A DNA stretch of 64,000 nucleotides from an uncultured Porphyromonadaceae bacterium (GCA_947643165.1 CANRVB010000005.1:87389-151388); one strand, 5' to 3'. Shown: positions 25,660-34,974, counted from the first letter of the stretch. Program-made: numbers and translations. The notes: generated by a model not told the origin, from the sequence alone.

Positions 25660-26604
25660 ATGAAAAAGAGTATTGCGTTAATATTGCTATGTATAGCGTT
25701 GATGATGCCTTGCGGGGTGTCGGCCAAAAAGGTGGTATCGCAGTCATCGGACCGAGAGTCGAAGGCAGCGGTTGTCGGAGTCGGCGATGCTGAGAAAACA
25801 TACAATGTCGGGGCGTTTCAAAGTGTGAGTGTCTCGACCGGAGTAAGTGTGGTTTATACTGTAGGACGTGAAAATAGAGTGAAGGTTGTCGCTACGTCGT
25901 CAAAGTTGCTCAATCTGGTTGAAGTCAAGTCGGTTAACGGAAAGCTGTCGATCGGAATCAAGCCAAACAGTGGCCGTATCAAGGGAAAAGTGACGGCTTA
26001 TGTGAGCGGCCAGTCGCCGAGCCGAGTGTCAGTGTCGAGTGGTGCTGATTTTAAGTCAAAATCGCGGTTTGATCTGACTGGAGGATCGTTTGAGGCATCG
26101 GCATCGAGTGGCGGTAGCATAGACATACCCTATGTCAAGGCTGTAGGATTGACGCTGAAAAGTTCGAGCAGTTCGGATATTGATATAAATGGCTGCAATA
26201 CAGGTACTGTAAGCCTTACGGCATCGAGCGGGTCGGATATCGAGATAAATAGTTGCAATACAAGTACTGTAAGCCTTACGGCATCGAGTGGATCGGACAT
26301 CGAGATCAAAAGTCTCAATGGATCTGAGGTGACAGCCTCAACGAGCAGCGGTGCTGATATCAAGATATCGAAGGCAAGTGTGAGCGGAACCACAACGTAC
26401 AAGGGTAGCAGCGGCTCGTCGTTCAAGATATCTGGTTCGGGCCGGCATGTGAATTTTACGGTGTCGAGTGGTGCTGATGTCAATGCAGAGGATTTCAGCG
26501 CACGTACGGGAGTCGTGTCGGCATCAACGAGCGGCGGTAATATAAAGTGTAATGTTCAGGATCTTGAAGTGGCACATGGTAAGATAAAGAATAAGAAACG
26601 TTGA
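25660..26604 (+). CDS. Secreted DUF2807 (GIN-domain) beta-helix protein
   Basis: 314 residues with a signal peptide (to SAKK, about residue 24). The body is a Ser/Gly/Asp-rich repeat of short beta strands, with recurring SSGSDIEI, SSGADIKI and SSGGSIDI motifs, as in the DUF2807 putative head-domain family common in Bacteroidetes. It probably forms a right-handed beta-helix on the cell surface or in the periplasm. Ligand and role are unknown. Part of it is an exact-length tandem repeat. The C terminus is basic. Confidence 0.75.
   Translation: MKKSIALILLCIALMMPCGVSAKKVVSQSSDRESKAAVVGVGDAEKTYNVGAFQSVSVSTGVSVVYTVGRENRVKVVATSSKLLNLVEVKSVNGKLSIGIKPNSGRIKGKVTAYVSGQSPSRVSVSSGADFKSKSRFDLTGGSFEASASSGGSIDIPYVKAVGLTLKSSSSSDIDINGCNTGTVSLTASSGSDIEINSCNTSTVSLTASSGSDIEIKSLNGSEVTASTSSGADIKISKASVSGTTTYKGSSGSSFKISGSGRHVNFTVSSGADVNAEDFSARTGVVSASTSGGNIKCNVQDLEVAHGKIKNKKR
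26161..26320 (+). repeat. 60-bp tandem repeat inside the DUF2807 gene
   Basis: Near-identical copies start at about 26170 and 26230, with a third degenerate copy after 26290. The period is exactly 60 bases (20 residues), two or three turns of the predicted helix. A stretch of more than 20 bases ending in CCTTACGGCATCGAG is identical in the first two copies. Confidence 0.85.
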
Positions 26605-26613
26605 GGGCTGTGG

Positions 26614-27993
26614 CTATGGGTTATTCCTTAGCCTCCAGCTTTCCCACCAATGATGATAATTGTTAGAGAGTAGCCGTGCTGTCGCATACGACAGTGCGGC
26701 TACAATTGTTGCAGGGAGTAAGAGAACGTAGCCGGAGGCCATCTCAACGGTTAGAAAAATCGCCATGAGCGGAGCCTTGATGGCACCTGCCATGACTCCT
26801 GTGGTGCCTAAAAATACGAATTGGATAACAGGCAGGTCTGTGCCCAACAGCAGATTGGAGGTTGTGGCGAAGATGAATCCGGCAATGCTGCCTATCATGA
26901 CTGTCGGCGCGAAATCGCCGGCAACGCCACCTCCACTGTTTGTAGAGGATGTGGCAAAAGGCTTGGCAAGAATGAGTCCTGTCGCAACAATCAGGATGAC
27001 TATAGGGAGACCGTCACTTGAAGAAAACAAAGATGCGAGCCATGTGTAGCTGATGAGTGAGCTGTTGTCGCCAGCAAGAAGATCGGCAACTTCGCCGTAT
27101 CCTTCTCCGTATAGTGATGGGAATAAGAACAGGAGGATTCCGACGGTCAGACCAGATAGGATGTTTTTGATCCAGGGATTTGTCATGCGGGTGTAGAGGC
27201 GAGTCATGCGGCGCATCACGTATGCGTAGTAAGCGGAATACAGACCAAGGAATATTCCTAAAAGCAGTACAGCTCCCCAGTGTGCAGGCATGATAGAATG
27301 GGCATGGCTGAATAGTACATCGGGTGTGAATCCTGAAAGAGTGTAGGCTGTCAGACCCGCCGCCAGAGTTGATGTGAACAAAGCGATGAGCCCGGTGGTG
27401 TCGAAAGCAATAGCAAGAACCTCAATTGCGAAAAGGGCTCCGCCGATGGGAGCCTTGAAGATGCCGGCTATTCCGGCTCCAGCGCCACATGCTACAAGCA
27501 TGAGCAACTGTTGACCTGAGACTCTGAACAGGCGACCAGTATTGCTTCCTATCGCGGCTCCGGTACATGCTATAGGGCCTTCGGAACCTGCTGATCCTCC
27601 AAAACCAAGTGTCAGGGAGCTGGCTATGAGAGGCGCGTAGATCCATTGTGCAGACATCCGGTAGTCATGGTTGGCCAGGCTCGTACGCAATTTGTCGACG
27701 CCATGATATATTTCGCGGTGAAGTATATAGCGTTGAAATATGCCGGATAGCAGGATGCCTATGACAGGGAAGAGCAAAAAGAGCAGGTTTGGTCCATCGG
27801 AATGCAAGTGTGCTGTAAGAGGCGATGATACCCAGCGTATCATGCATTTCAGCAAATGTGCGCAAGCTCCTGTAAGAATGCCTATAAGCAATGCCAACAT
27901 GACAATATAGATGGTACTGTGTGCATCCGGAGAGAGATGTACAGAACTGGGTCTGGTAGACTTCCTGGCTGTTATGTCGGTTTTGGTATTCAC
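26614..27993 (-). CDS. ClC-family chloride channel or H+/Cl- antiporter
   Basis: 459 residues with 10 or more membrane segments. Family selectivity motifs are present: GFGGSAGSEGP with the gating Glu of the GxEGP motif, and GGGVAGDFAPTVMIG for the GxFxP element. It would exchange chloride for protons across the inner membrane, which in bacteria supports acid resistance or chloride balance. No C-terminal CBS domains are present. It stands alone, with its stop 9 bases from the convergent DUF2807 gene. Confidence 0.92.
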   Translation of the reverse strand: MNTKTDITARKSTRPSSVHLSPDAHSTIYIVMLALLIGILTGACAHLLKCMIRWVSSPLTAHLHSDGPNLLFLLFPVIGILLSGIFQRYILHREIYHGVDKLRTSLANHDYRMSAQWIYAPLIASSLTLGFGGSAGSEGPIACTGAAIGSNTGRLFRVSGQQLLMLVACGAGAGIAGIFKAPIGGALFAIEVLAIAFDTTGLIALFTSTLAAGLTAYTLSGFTPDVLFSHAHSIMPAHWGAVLLLGIFLGLYSAYYAYVMRRMTRLYTRMTNPWIKNILSGLTVGILLFLFPSLYGEGYGEVADLLAGDNSSLISYTWLASLFSSSDGLPIVILIVATGLILAKPFATSSTNSGGGVAGDFAPTVMIGSIAGFIFATTSNLLLGTDLPVIQFVFLGTTGVMAGAIKAPLMAIFLTVEMASGYVLLLPATIVAALSYATARLLSNNYHHWWESWRLRNNP

Positions 27994-28059
27994 CGGAATT
28001 AAAACTTGTTTTGATAACGGACATACTATAAATATTGTTTTTACAAGTATCGGATATGG

Positions 28060-28090
28060 TTGTGTTTTTGACCGAATCTGACTATCTTTG
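28060..28090 (+). promoter_or_regulatory. Promoter of the EamA exporter gene
   Basis: TTG at 28060-28062, 20 bases, TATCTTTG at 28083-28090. Leader of about 24 bases before the ATG at 28120. Confidence 0.7.
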
Positions 28091-28119
28091 CATTAGTTTT
28101 AAAGTAAAATAACAACATT

Positions 28120-29049
28120 ATGCCACGATTGCCTTTGACCCGAAAATTCTCGGGAAGCAGTCTCAGATACCATATCGGCGCTATCTTAGCCGCCAGCGCC
28201 TGGGGTGCCGCATTTATTTCGACCAAAGTTCTGCTGCAGCATGGTCTGAGTGCGGTCGAGATATACGTGTTGCGTTTTGTAATAGCCTATGTGTTCACGC
28301 TCTGCATATGTCCTACACCTATGTGGAGCCGTTCGATAAAGGATGAGTTGCTGTTTGTTTTGTGCGGTGTATGCGGCGGTTCGGTATATTTTATTGCTGA
28401 GAATACAGCATGCGTCTATACGATGGTTACCAACGTATCGCTGATAGTCACATTATCGCCATTGATAACTACTCTTATCGTGGCTGTGGCATACAAGGAT
28501 GTACACCTGCCCCGTGGATTTGTACTTGGTTCGCTGATAGCGTTTCTTGGCGTGGCATGTGTGATATTCAACAGTAGTTTTGTCGTTAAGGTAAAGCCTT
28601 TCGGTGATCTTCTGGCACTGCTTGCTGCGGTGAGTTTCTCGATATATACTTTAGTACTTAAGCCTCTCAATGCTGTATACAATTCATGGTTTATTACCAG
28701 AAAGACATTTGCCTATGGTGTAATAACAGCACTACCGTTTATGGCGCTGGAGCCCGAACATTCTTCGTGGCGGGTGTTGCTAAATCATGAGGTTATAATT
28801 AACCTGGTATTGCTCAGTGTGATAGCTTCTGTTCTCGCATACGTGCTGTGGGCTCAGACTGTGAAGCGCATGGGTGAGGTTAAGGCCGGCAATTATCTGT
28901 ATCTATCTCCACTTGTCACATTGGTAATGTCGGCATTGTTGCTGCATGAGCATATCTCAATAGTGGGATACACCGGATGTGCATTGATAATGGCAGGTGT
29001 GATCCTCAGTGAGAAGATGAGTCAACGGGCCAGCCGGAAACTCGGTTAG
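28120..29049 (+). CDS. EamA/DMT-family transporter
   Basis: 309 residues with 10 predicted membrane helices in two similar halves, each with the EamA signature (GAILAASAWGAAFISTK at the start, LSVIASVLAYVLWAQTVKRMGEVKAG in the second half). Such proteins usually export amino acids, nucleobases or other small metabolites; the substrate cannot be told. The last bases overlap the stop of the convergent minus-strand gene, sharing the TTAG at 29046-29049. Confidence 0.88.
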   Translation: MPRLPLTRKFSGSSLRYHIGAILAASAWGAAFISTKVLLQHGLSAVEIYVLRFVIAYVFTLCICPTPMWSRSIKDELLFVLCGVCGGSVYFIAENTACVYTMVTNVSLIVTLSPLITTLIVAVAYKDVHLPRGFVLGSLIAFLGVACVIFNSSFVVKVKPFGDLLALLAAVSFSIYTLVLKPLNAVYNSWFITRKTFAYGVITALPFMALEPEHSSWRVLLNHEVIINLVLLSVIASVLAYVLWAQTVKRMGEVKAGNYLYLSPLVTLVMSALLLHEHISIVGYTGCALIMAGVILSEKMSQRASRKLG

Positions 29050-29600
29050 TCTTCACTATTGAGAAAATTTATCTCCTCCACAAGACGTTCGGCAAGCTGT
29101 GATGACAGTTCAAAACCGAGAGTACATTCAATCTGAGCGAGTTGCATCGCTTCAGCGTTGTGGGCTGGAATCAGATTCCACAGCAACCGTACCCCGCAGT
29201 ACCTTATTATTGGATCCTCAATATCGCGGTCAAGGCACCGGCGAGCTATGTCGATTGCGCAGGGGAGCTTTTTAAGCAATTTAAGACACAGTACATCGGC
29301 AACTTCGGTGCAGTTGACGGAGGTTGCCATCTGTATGGCCTCGTCGGCCTGCATTTCATCGGCCTTCATCAGCATGGGGGCGAGCAGCAGGCTCTCACGT
29401 GTTCGCTTGTCGTTCCACAGCTTTCTGCCCATATCGGGATCCGGTCCAAACATGGCAGCAGTTTCATTTATCTGTGGCAGATTCATTCCAAATATTACAG
29501 GAAATGGACTCCCGGCGCTGCGCAATGTGTCGGCGATGATACCATTCCGCATGGCAAACATGTGTCGCTTGATGAGCTGTAACTTACTATAGGTTGTCAT
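29046..29600 (-). CDS. HEAT-like helical protein, AlkD-like (putative DNA alkylation repair family)
   Basis: 184 residues, nearly all helical. The segment FGMNLPQINETAAMFGP followed by LWNDKRTRESLLLAPML resembles the start of AlkD-type DNA glycosylases, where a GxxxP-type turn precedes the paired HEAT helices. It is shorter than AlkD (about 220-240 residues), and the tryptophans that grip the alkylated base in AlkD are not evident. A repair role is therefore possible but unproven. It has no partner gene on its strand. Confidence 0.5.
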   Translation of the reverse strand: MTTYSKLQLIKRHMFAMRNGIIADTLRSAGSPFPVIFGMNLPQINETAAMFGPDPDMGRKLWNDKRTRESLLLAPMLMKADEMQADEAIQMATSVNCTEVADVLCLKLLKKLPCAIDIARRCLDRDIEDPIIRYCGVRLLWNLIPAHNAEAMQLAQIECTLGFELSSQLAERLVEEINFLNSED

Positions 29601-29656
29601 AATGTGTACAAAATTAGTAAATAACTCTTAAGCGTCCAAAGCGTGGAGGAATGATA

Positions 29657-29688
29657 TTTGCATATCTAATGTAAAGGAGTTAACTTTG
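29657..29688 (+). promoter_or_regulatory. Promoter of the LysM/binding-protein gene
   Basis: TTTG at 29657-29660, 20 bases, TAACTTTG at 29681-29688: a full consensus. Transcription would begin around 29692, leaving only about 6 bases before the ATG at 29698 or 18 before the ATG at 29710. Confidence 0.8.
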
Positions 29689-29697
29689 CGGTGACGC

Positions 29698-31503
29698 ATG
29701 ATTATGAACATGAAACGAATTACAATAGCCGCCATTGCTGTCGCGGCGATCGCATTTACTTCGCTGGCAGATCTGAAAGAATTGCCAGTCAAGAATATAG
29801 ATGGCCGTAGTTACCATTACTACGAGGTTCAGCCAAAGGAGACGGTATATTCGATATGCCGTCGTCTGGGCATCAGCAAGGAACAACTTGTAGAGGCGAA
29901 TCCATCGGTAGGTACCGAAGGTCTGAAGGCGTACTCAGAACTTCTGTTTCCTGTTGCCGACGAGAAGCCAATTGCCGATACCCATCTCGTGAAGAAGGGT
30001 GAGACGATATATGGTATCTGTCATAAATATGGCATAACTCCGGCTAATCTTGAGGCCTGGAACCCGAATATAAGGGATGGGCTGAGGTCGGGTATGACGG
30101 TATATGTATCCAATCCCGGTCGTACTGATTCAGTGAAACCGGGTGATGTTGTTACTTCGGTAGCTCAACAAGCTCCAGAAACAGTCAAGCGTCCGGATTT
30201 TGAATATTATACCGTTAAAGATAAAGAGACATTCTACTCGATAGCCCATAGTCACGGCATCTCCGTAGCTCAACTTGAGGAGGCGAACCCAGAGGTGGGA
30301 TTGCTAAAATCGGGTCAGATACTCAAGATTCCTGTAGAAATCCCGGATACAGCCGGCAAAGATGTAGCTGAGAATGTCGCGGCGATAGAGATAAGTGTGC
30401 CTGGTGCAGACAAGCAGAATGATCCGGATCAGACAGCTGTCGAGCAGAATAACCGTATAGAGATAGCCATTATACTTCCGTTTATGGCGGAGACATCGCC
30501 CCAACCACGTCAAGGCCAACTGTATACGGAGTTTTACAAGGGATTCCTGCTTGGAGTGGACAGTATGCGTTCGTGCGGAAATCCTATAGCTCTGCAAGTA
30601 TATGATACCAATGGGTCGATGGATACTCTCAGGTCAATACTTGAGAAGCCTGAGTTGAAAAAGGCACAGGTGATCATACCTCCCGACAACGAGAGTCAAA
30701 TCACGGAAATAGCCCGATATGGCAATGCCAACGGAATAAGTGTCCTGAATCTGTTTTCGATCAAGGACCGTTCGTACACGATGTATCCCAATGTGTATCA
30801 GGCAAACATTCCGCATGAGGCCATGTATGCCAAGGCTATTGACGGTATTATCAATGATATGAATGGCCGAATACCGGTCCTGATAGTGCCTGAGGAGGGT
30901 CAGACTGATAAGCAGGAGTTTGTGAATGCACTGAAAAAGCGTATGGATGGTGCAGCTATCGATTACAAGACCATCACGTATACTACTGCTCTGGGAATGG
31001 ATGATCTTAAGGATCTGGACAGGACGCAGAGCTATGCGTTCATACCTGCCTCAGGTAAGCAATCGGATCTTAACCGGATGTTGCCGGCTCTTATCGAACT
31101 GAAAGGAGAGCTGACCGGGTATGATCCGGCAAAGCTTTACGGCTATCCGGAATGGACAACATTTCGCGGTGAGACACTTGAGAATATGCATACTATGAAT
31201 ACATATGTGTACTCCAGATTCTTTACTGTTCCTGAGGATCCATGGGCCTCTGAGGTCGATGACTCATTCGAAAGGTGGTACGGAGTGCCGATGGGCAGCT
31301 ATGTTCCTCGCCAGGGGCTTCTTGGTTTTGACACGGCCATGTATCTTATCGGTGCGCTGGGTGGCGAGCATAAGGAAACATATCGTGGTGTGCAGAACGG
31401 TTATCATTTCATACGCCCTGCCGGTGTTTCAGGATATGTGAACAATGACCTGTATTTTGTAAACTTCCGTCCAAGCGGCCTGATTGACCGCATAGCTTTG
31501 TGA
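29698..31503 (+). CDS. LysM-domain periplasmic protein fused to a type 1 binding-protein-like domain
   Basis: 601 residues (597 if the third in-frame ATG at 29710 is used). After a signal peptide come three LysM repeats: YHYYEVQPKETVYSICRRLG, HLVKKGETIYGICHKYG and YYTVKDKETFYSIAHSHG. Each is followed by an N-P dipeptide, as in peptidoglycan- or chitin-binding LysM. From about residue 245 (EIAIILPFM) to the end there is a fold like the type 1 periplasmic binding proteins of amino-acid ABC transporters, with two lobes. Such fusions are widespread in Bacteroidetes and have no known role; one possibility is sensing or scaffolding at the cell wall. A PorT-like barrel gene follows with a 4-base overlap. 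Confidence 0.82.
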   Translation: MIMNMKRITIAAIAVAAIAFTSLADLKELPVKNIDGRSYHYYEVQPKETVYSICRRLGISKEQLVEANPSVGTEGLKAYSELLFPVADEKPIADTHLVKKGETIYGICHKYGITPANLEAWNPNIRDGLRSGMTVYVSNPGRTDSVKPGDVVTSVAQQAPETVKRPDFEYYTVKDKETFYSIAHSHGISVAQLEEANPEVGLLKSGQILKIPVEIPDTAGKDVAENVAAIEISVPGADKQNDPDQTAVEQNNRIEIAIILPFMAETSPQPRQGQLYTEFYKGFLLGVDSMRSCGNPIALQVYDTNGSMDTLRSILEKPELKKAQVIIPPDNESQITEIARYGNANGISVLNLFSIKDRSYTMYPNVYQANIPHEAMYAKAIDGIINDMNGRIPVLIVPEEGQTDKQEFVNALKKRMDGAAIDYKTITYTTALGMDDLKDLDRTQSYAFIPASGKQSDLNRMLPALIELKGELTGYDPAKLYGYPEWTTFRGETLENMHTMNTYVYSRFFTVPEDPWASEVDDSFERWYGVPMGSYVPRQGLLGFDTAMYLIGALGGEHKETYRGVQNGYHFIRPAGVSGYVNNDLYFVNFRPSGLIDRIAL

Positions 31504-31508
31504 TAAAG

Positions 31509-32216
31509 ATGAAATATTCAGTCGCACTTATTGCGTTAGTAGCGATGTTTTTGCCAGGTATAGCCAGTGCTCAGCGTACCTATAATCCTAAGTTATGGAT
31601 AGGTGGAGATGCCGGTATGACATTAAGCAACATGCAGTTCGCACCAGATGTGGAGCAATCAATGCTCAATGGAAAGAAGTTTGGTGTAAGAGTCAGATAT
31701 GCTGAGGAAAAGCTGTTTGGTCTGCTTGGCGAGCTTAACATAGAGCAGCGTGGATGGAAGGAGAATTTTGATGAGGATAACGACAAATTCGAGTATCAAA
31801 GGACTCTAACGTATATAACGCTGCCGGTGATGACCCATATATACTTCGGCAGCTCCCGCTTCAAGGCTTATGTGAACCTCGGACCTTCGGTGAGTTACAT
31901 GATAGGTGATAAGATAAAGAGCAACTTTGACTATCGTGATCCTGAGTCGGTGGAAGGATTTCCATACCGTTACCGCCAGACAGAGCAGATGTCGATGGAT
32001 ATCAGCAGTAAGTTTGACTATGGAATAGCAGCGGGTGCGGGAATAGAATTGTTTGTCGGAAAGGGGCGGCGCCATTCATTCACTCTTGAGGGCCGCTATT
32101 ATTATGGACTTGGAAGTATTTTCCCAAGTCATAAAAGCGATACATTCTCAGCATCGCGAGGCACATCGATAGCTGTAACTTTAGGTTATTGGTTCAGGAT
32201 CAAAGGAACACCTTGA
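31509..32216 (+). CDS. PorT-like outer-membrane beta-barrel protein
   Basis: 235 residues from the ATG at 31509; a GTG at 31500 overlapping the previous stop is the alternative. A signal peptide (to SAQR) is followed by eight or so amphipathic strands and a C-terminal aromatic strand (VTLGYWFRIKG), typical of the porin-family PorT/OmpW-like domain in Bacteroidetes. It is coupled to the LysM protein upstream, which suggests a shared wall-to-outer-membrane function. The specific role is unknown. Confidence 0.8.
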   Translation: MKYSVALIALVAMFLPGIASAQRTYNPKLWIGGDAGMTLSNMQFAPDVEQSMLNGKKFGVRVRYAEEKLFGLLGELNIEQRGWKENFDEDNDKFEYQRTLTYITLPVMTHIYFGSSRFKAYVNLGPSVSYMIGDKIKSNFDYRDPESVEGFPYRYRQTEQMSMDISSKFDYGIAAGAGIELFVGKGRRHSFTLEGRYYYGLGSIFPSHKSDTFSASRGTSIAVTLGYWFRIKGTP

Positions 32217-32223
32217 TCATGTG

Positions 32224-33246
32224 TCAGCTATAGAGTATGCGCATTATCAGGTCGTAGAGCAGGTCGTATTCGTTCTGCCGGCTTCCAACACCTTTGCTTT
32301 TGCGGTCGAAATCGCGTAGAGCCGAGATGATGTTGATGACCGATGTCGGGGCGTAAGCTCTTACTCCAAGGTCGTAACGTTTCATCTGAAATGAGCTTTT
32401 CACTCCGAGCATCTTCATGCGATCGGATGGCGACATGGAGCGTCCCCAGTGACAGCACAGAAGACCGGCGAAGAAATCGAAGAGTGCTGAGAGAGTCATA
32501 ACTGTCGGATTGTTCTTAGGATTGCTCCGGAAATAGTGAATTATCCTGAGCGCCTTTTCGCCATTGCGTGTGGCAAGCGCGTCGCAGAGTTCAAAATTGT
32601 TGTAATCCTTGCTTATGCCGATATTTCTCTCTATGACTTCGGGTGTAATCATAGAACCAGGAGGCAGGATCAATGCCAGTTTCTTTATCTCGCCATACAG
32701 CCGGGACACATCCGTTCCGATATAGTCGGCGAGCATAGCCTGTCCTTTGGCCTCGATAGTCAGATTGTTTTCTTTTACCAGACCGGATATGAGGGCCGGG
32801 AGGCCACTCTCGTATATTTTTTTCGACTCGAAATTGGGGTATCCTCCTTTGCGTATTGCAGCAAGCAGATCTTTACCCTTGGCCTCTGCACCTCTGAAAC
32901 ATATGACAAGCACAGTTGTTGGCGAAGGATTGCTCACATAGGTGTGCAGCCGGTTTATGACATCGGCCCGTGCAGCCTGTGCTTCTTTGAGTATGACCAC
33001 CTGGCGTTCGCCCATCATGGGGAAGCTACGGCAAGCCCGTATGATTGTGTCGGGTTCGGTCTCAGGGGCATACAAAGTATACAGGTTGAATGCTTTCATC
33101 TCATCGGGCACAAGCATCTCAAATGCTTCGGCGAGACGGTCTATGAAGTAACCTTCCTGACCGTGAAGAAGATATACCGGATATTTCGGGCCGCGTTTAA
33201 TCTCGGCCATCAAAGATGCGTAGGTTAGGGTATTATTCGCAGCCAT
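32224..33246 (-). CDS. holA: DNA polymerase III delta subunit
   Basis: 340 residues from the ATG at 33246 (MAANNTLTYASLMAEIKRG), as is usual for the family; the open frame extends further upstream without similarity. VYLLHGQEGYFIDRLAEAF and the later LYGEIKKLAL and ARNGEKALRIIHYF match the clamp-loader wrench subunit. It opens the beta clamp for loading. It faces away from the HsdR_N-like gene across a 40-base gap with a small palindrome (33263-33272) that may serve both promoters. Confidence 0.9.
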   Translation of the reverse strand: MAANNTLTYASLMAEIKRGPKYPVYLLHGQEGYFIDRLAEAFEMLVPDEMKAFNLYTLYAPETEPDTIIRACRSFPMMGERQVVILKEAQAARADVINRLHTYVSNPSPTTVLVICFRGAEAKGKDLLAAIRKGGYPNFESKKIYESGLPALISGLVKENNLTIEAKGQAMLADYIGTDVSRLYGEIKKLALILPPGSMITPEVIERNIGISKDYNNFELCDALATRNGEKALRIIHYFRSNPKNNPTVMTLSALFDFFAGLLCCHWGRSMSPSDRMKMLGVKSSFQMKRYDLGVRAYAPTSVINIISALRDFDRKSKGVGSRQNEYDLLYDLIMRILYS

Positions 33247-33286
33247 GAGATGAAAAATTTGTGTAAATTTACGGAAAATTTTTGGA

Positions 33287-33790
33287 ATGAAGCAGCTAAA
33301 TTTACCTAAAGTAAGCAATCTCAGCGTAGAGGCGGATCCTGGTGGAGAGGGCCGTATGAGGATATATGACAGGATGCGAGGAAAGTGGGTCGCTCTTACT
33401 CCGGAGGAATGGGTGAGGCAGAATTTCACATCGTGGCTTGTTGAATACAAGCATTATCCGATCAGTCTCATGGCAAATGAGGTCGGTATAAAGATACAGG
33501 GAATGACACGCCGTATAGATACATTGGTGTACGGTCGTGACGGACGCACACCATTGTGCATTGTTGAATTCAAGGCACCGGAGGTTATGGTGTGTGCTTC
33601 TACTTTCATGCAGGCGGCACGTTATAATCTGGTAATGCAGGCGCCAGTGCTGATAATAAGCAACGGTATGCACCACTATGCGGCTGTGGTTACGCCGGGC
33701 TATCCTCAGCCACGATACCTCAAGGATATACCGACGTATGAAGAGCTTGAGCTGATAGCCAGATGCAGAGATGATTCAATGACCGGATAG
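33287..33790 (+). CDS. HsdR N-terminal-domain-like protein (PD-(D/E)XK nuclease fold)
   Basis: 167 residues. The core motif is RRIDTLVYGR, then CIVEFKAPEV, which gives the Asp and Glu-x-Lys of the PD-(D/E)XK fold seen in the N-terminal domain of type I restriction HsdR subunits. No helicase, specificity or methylase gene accompanies it, so it is not a restriction system by itself. Such stand-alone proteins are often found next to holA in Bacteroidetes, which suggests a housekeeping DNA role. Confidence 0.75.
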   Translation: MKQLNLPKVSNLSVEADPGGEGRMRIYDRMRGKWVALTPEEWVRQNFTSWLVEYKHYPISLMANEVGIKIQGMTRRIDTLVYGRDGRTPLCIVEFKAPEVMVCASTFMQAARYNLVMQAPVLIISNGMHHYAAVVTPGYPQPRYLKDIPTYEELELIARCRDDSMTG

Positions 33791-33798
33791 CGGTTTCA

Positions 33799-34974
33799 TC
33801 ACTCAAGTCGGCGGTTGCGCAGGTCGGGCAGGAAAACGGCAACGATTCCGAGCAGCGGAGTATAGGCACAGAAGTTGTAGACGGCCTCGATACCGTAAGT
33901 GTCGGCAAAGTTTCCGAGTACAGCTGATGCTATACCGCCTACACCGAACGAGAAACCGAAAAAGAGGCCTGATATCATTCCGAGTTTTGTCGGCAGAAGT
34001 TCCTGGGCATAGAGAAGAATGGCGGGGAATGCGGATGAGAGTGTGAAACCGGCGCAAAAGCTCAGTATTGCAGTCGGGATAAGAGATACGTGCGGCATGA
34101 GCAAGCTGAATGGAGCTGTGCCGAGAATGCTTATCCAAATAACTATCTTGCGTCCATAGCGGTCGCCGACGGGACCTCCGACAAGAGTTCCGGCAGCCGT
34201 TGATACTACGAAGATGAACAGATATATCTGGGACATAGATACACTTATGCCAAATTTGTCGATGAGATAGAAAGTATAGTAGCTTGACAAACTGGCCATG
34301 TATATATATTTGGAAAATATCAGTACCGTTATTATTAGAATTGTGAATATCGTCATGCGTTTGGACAGCGGGAGCCGGGCATGATGTTCCTCCCGGTGGA
34401 TTGATGCGCGTTGCTCATTCAGATAGCTATCGTACCAACGGCATACAGGACGCATGGCACAGAAGCATAGCAGAGCGAAGATAAGGAACCACATGACGTA
34501 ATGACGGTTGTGAGGGGCTACGATGAGAGCTACCAGGAGCGGTCCGATAGAACCTCCGAAGTTGCCTCCAACTTGAAAAACAGACTGTGCAAATCCGCGT
34601 CGTTCACGACCGGCAAGCGATGTGATCCGGGATGCTTCGGGATGCAGGGTGGCAGATCCTACACCAACCATGAAGACTGCAAGAAGAATGCCGGGCAGGG
34701 AGTTGCAGTAGGCGAACAGAACTATACCGACAGCGGTAGAACACATACCGGCAGGCAGGCTGTAGACAAACGGGCGCCGGTCGAATACATAGCCGACAAC
34801 CGGCTGAAATATGGATGCGGCCAACTGGTATACCAACGTTATGAGACCGATCTGGGCGAAGTTGATACCCAGATCGGATTTGAGCATTGGATAGACTGCT
34901 GTAATGACTGATTGCAGAAGGTCGTTTAGACAATGTGATGCGCTCAGAGCCAATAAAATGGGAAAGGTTGGCAT
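33799..34974 (-). CDS. MFS exporter of the fosmidomycin-resistance (Fsr) type
   Basis: 391 residues from MPTFPILLALSASHCLND; a start 12 residues earlier (35010) is also open. Twelve membrane segments. ASHCLNDLLQSVITAVYPML, VFDRRPFVYSLPAG and HPEASRITSL fit the Fsr subfamily, whose E. coli member exports fosmidomycin. The natural substrate is unknown. The gene stands alone and converges with the HsdR_N-like gene across 8 bases. Confidence 0.8.
   Translation of the reverse strand: MPTFPILLALSASHCLNDLLQSVITAVYPMLKSDLGINFAQIGLITLVYQLAASIFQPVVGYVFDRRPFVYSLPAGMCSTAVGIVLFAYCNSLPGILLAVFMVGVGSATLHPEASRITSLAGRERRGFAQSVFQVGGNFGGSIGPLLVALIVAPHNRHYVMWFLIFALLCFCAMRPVCRWYDSYLNEQRASIHREEHHARLPLSKRMTIFTILIITVLIFSKYIYMASLSSYYTFYLIDKFGISVSMSQIYLFIFVVSTAAGTLVGGPVGDRYGRKIVIWISILGTAPFSLLMPHVSLIPTAILSFCAGFTLSSAFPAILLYAQELLPTKLGMISGLFFGFSFGVGGIASAVLGNFADTYGIEAVYNFCAYTPLLGIVAVFLPDLRNRRLE

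Noticed and set aside
33287..33790. Type I restriction system
   Set aside because: Only an HsdR_N-like domain is present; no helicase, HsdM or HsdS gene lies nearby.
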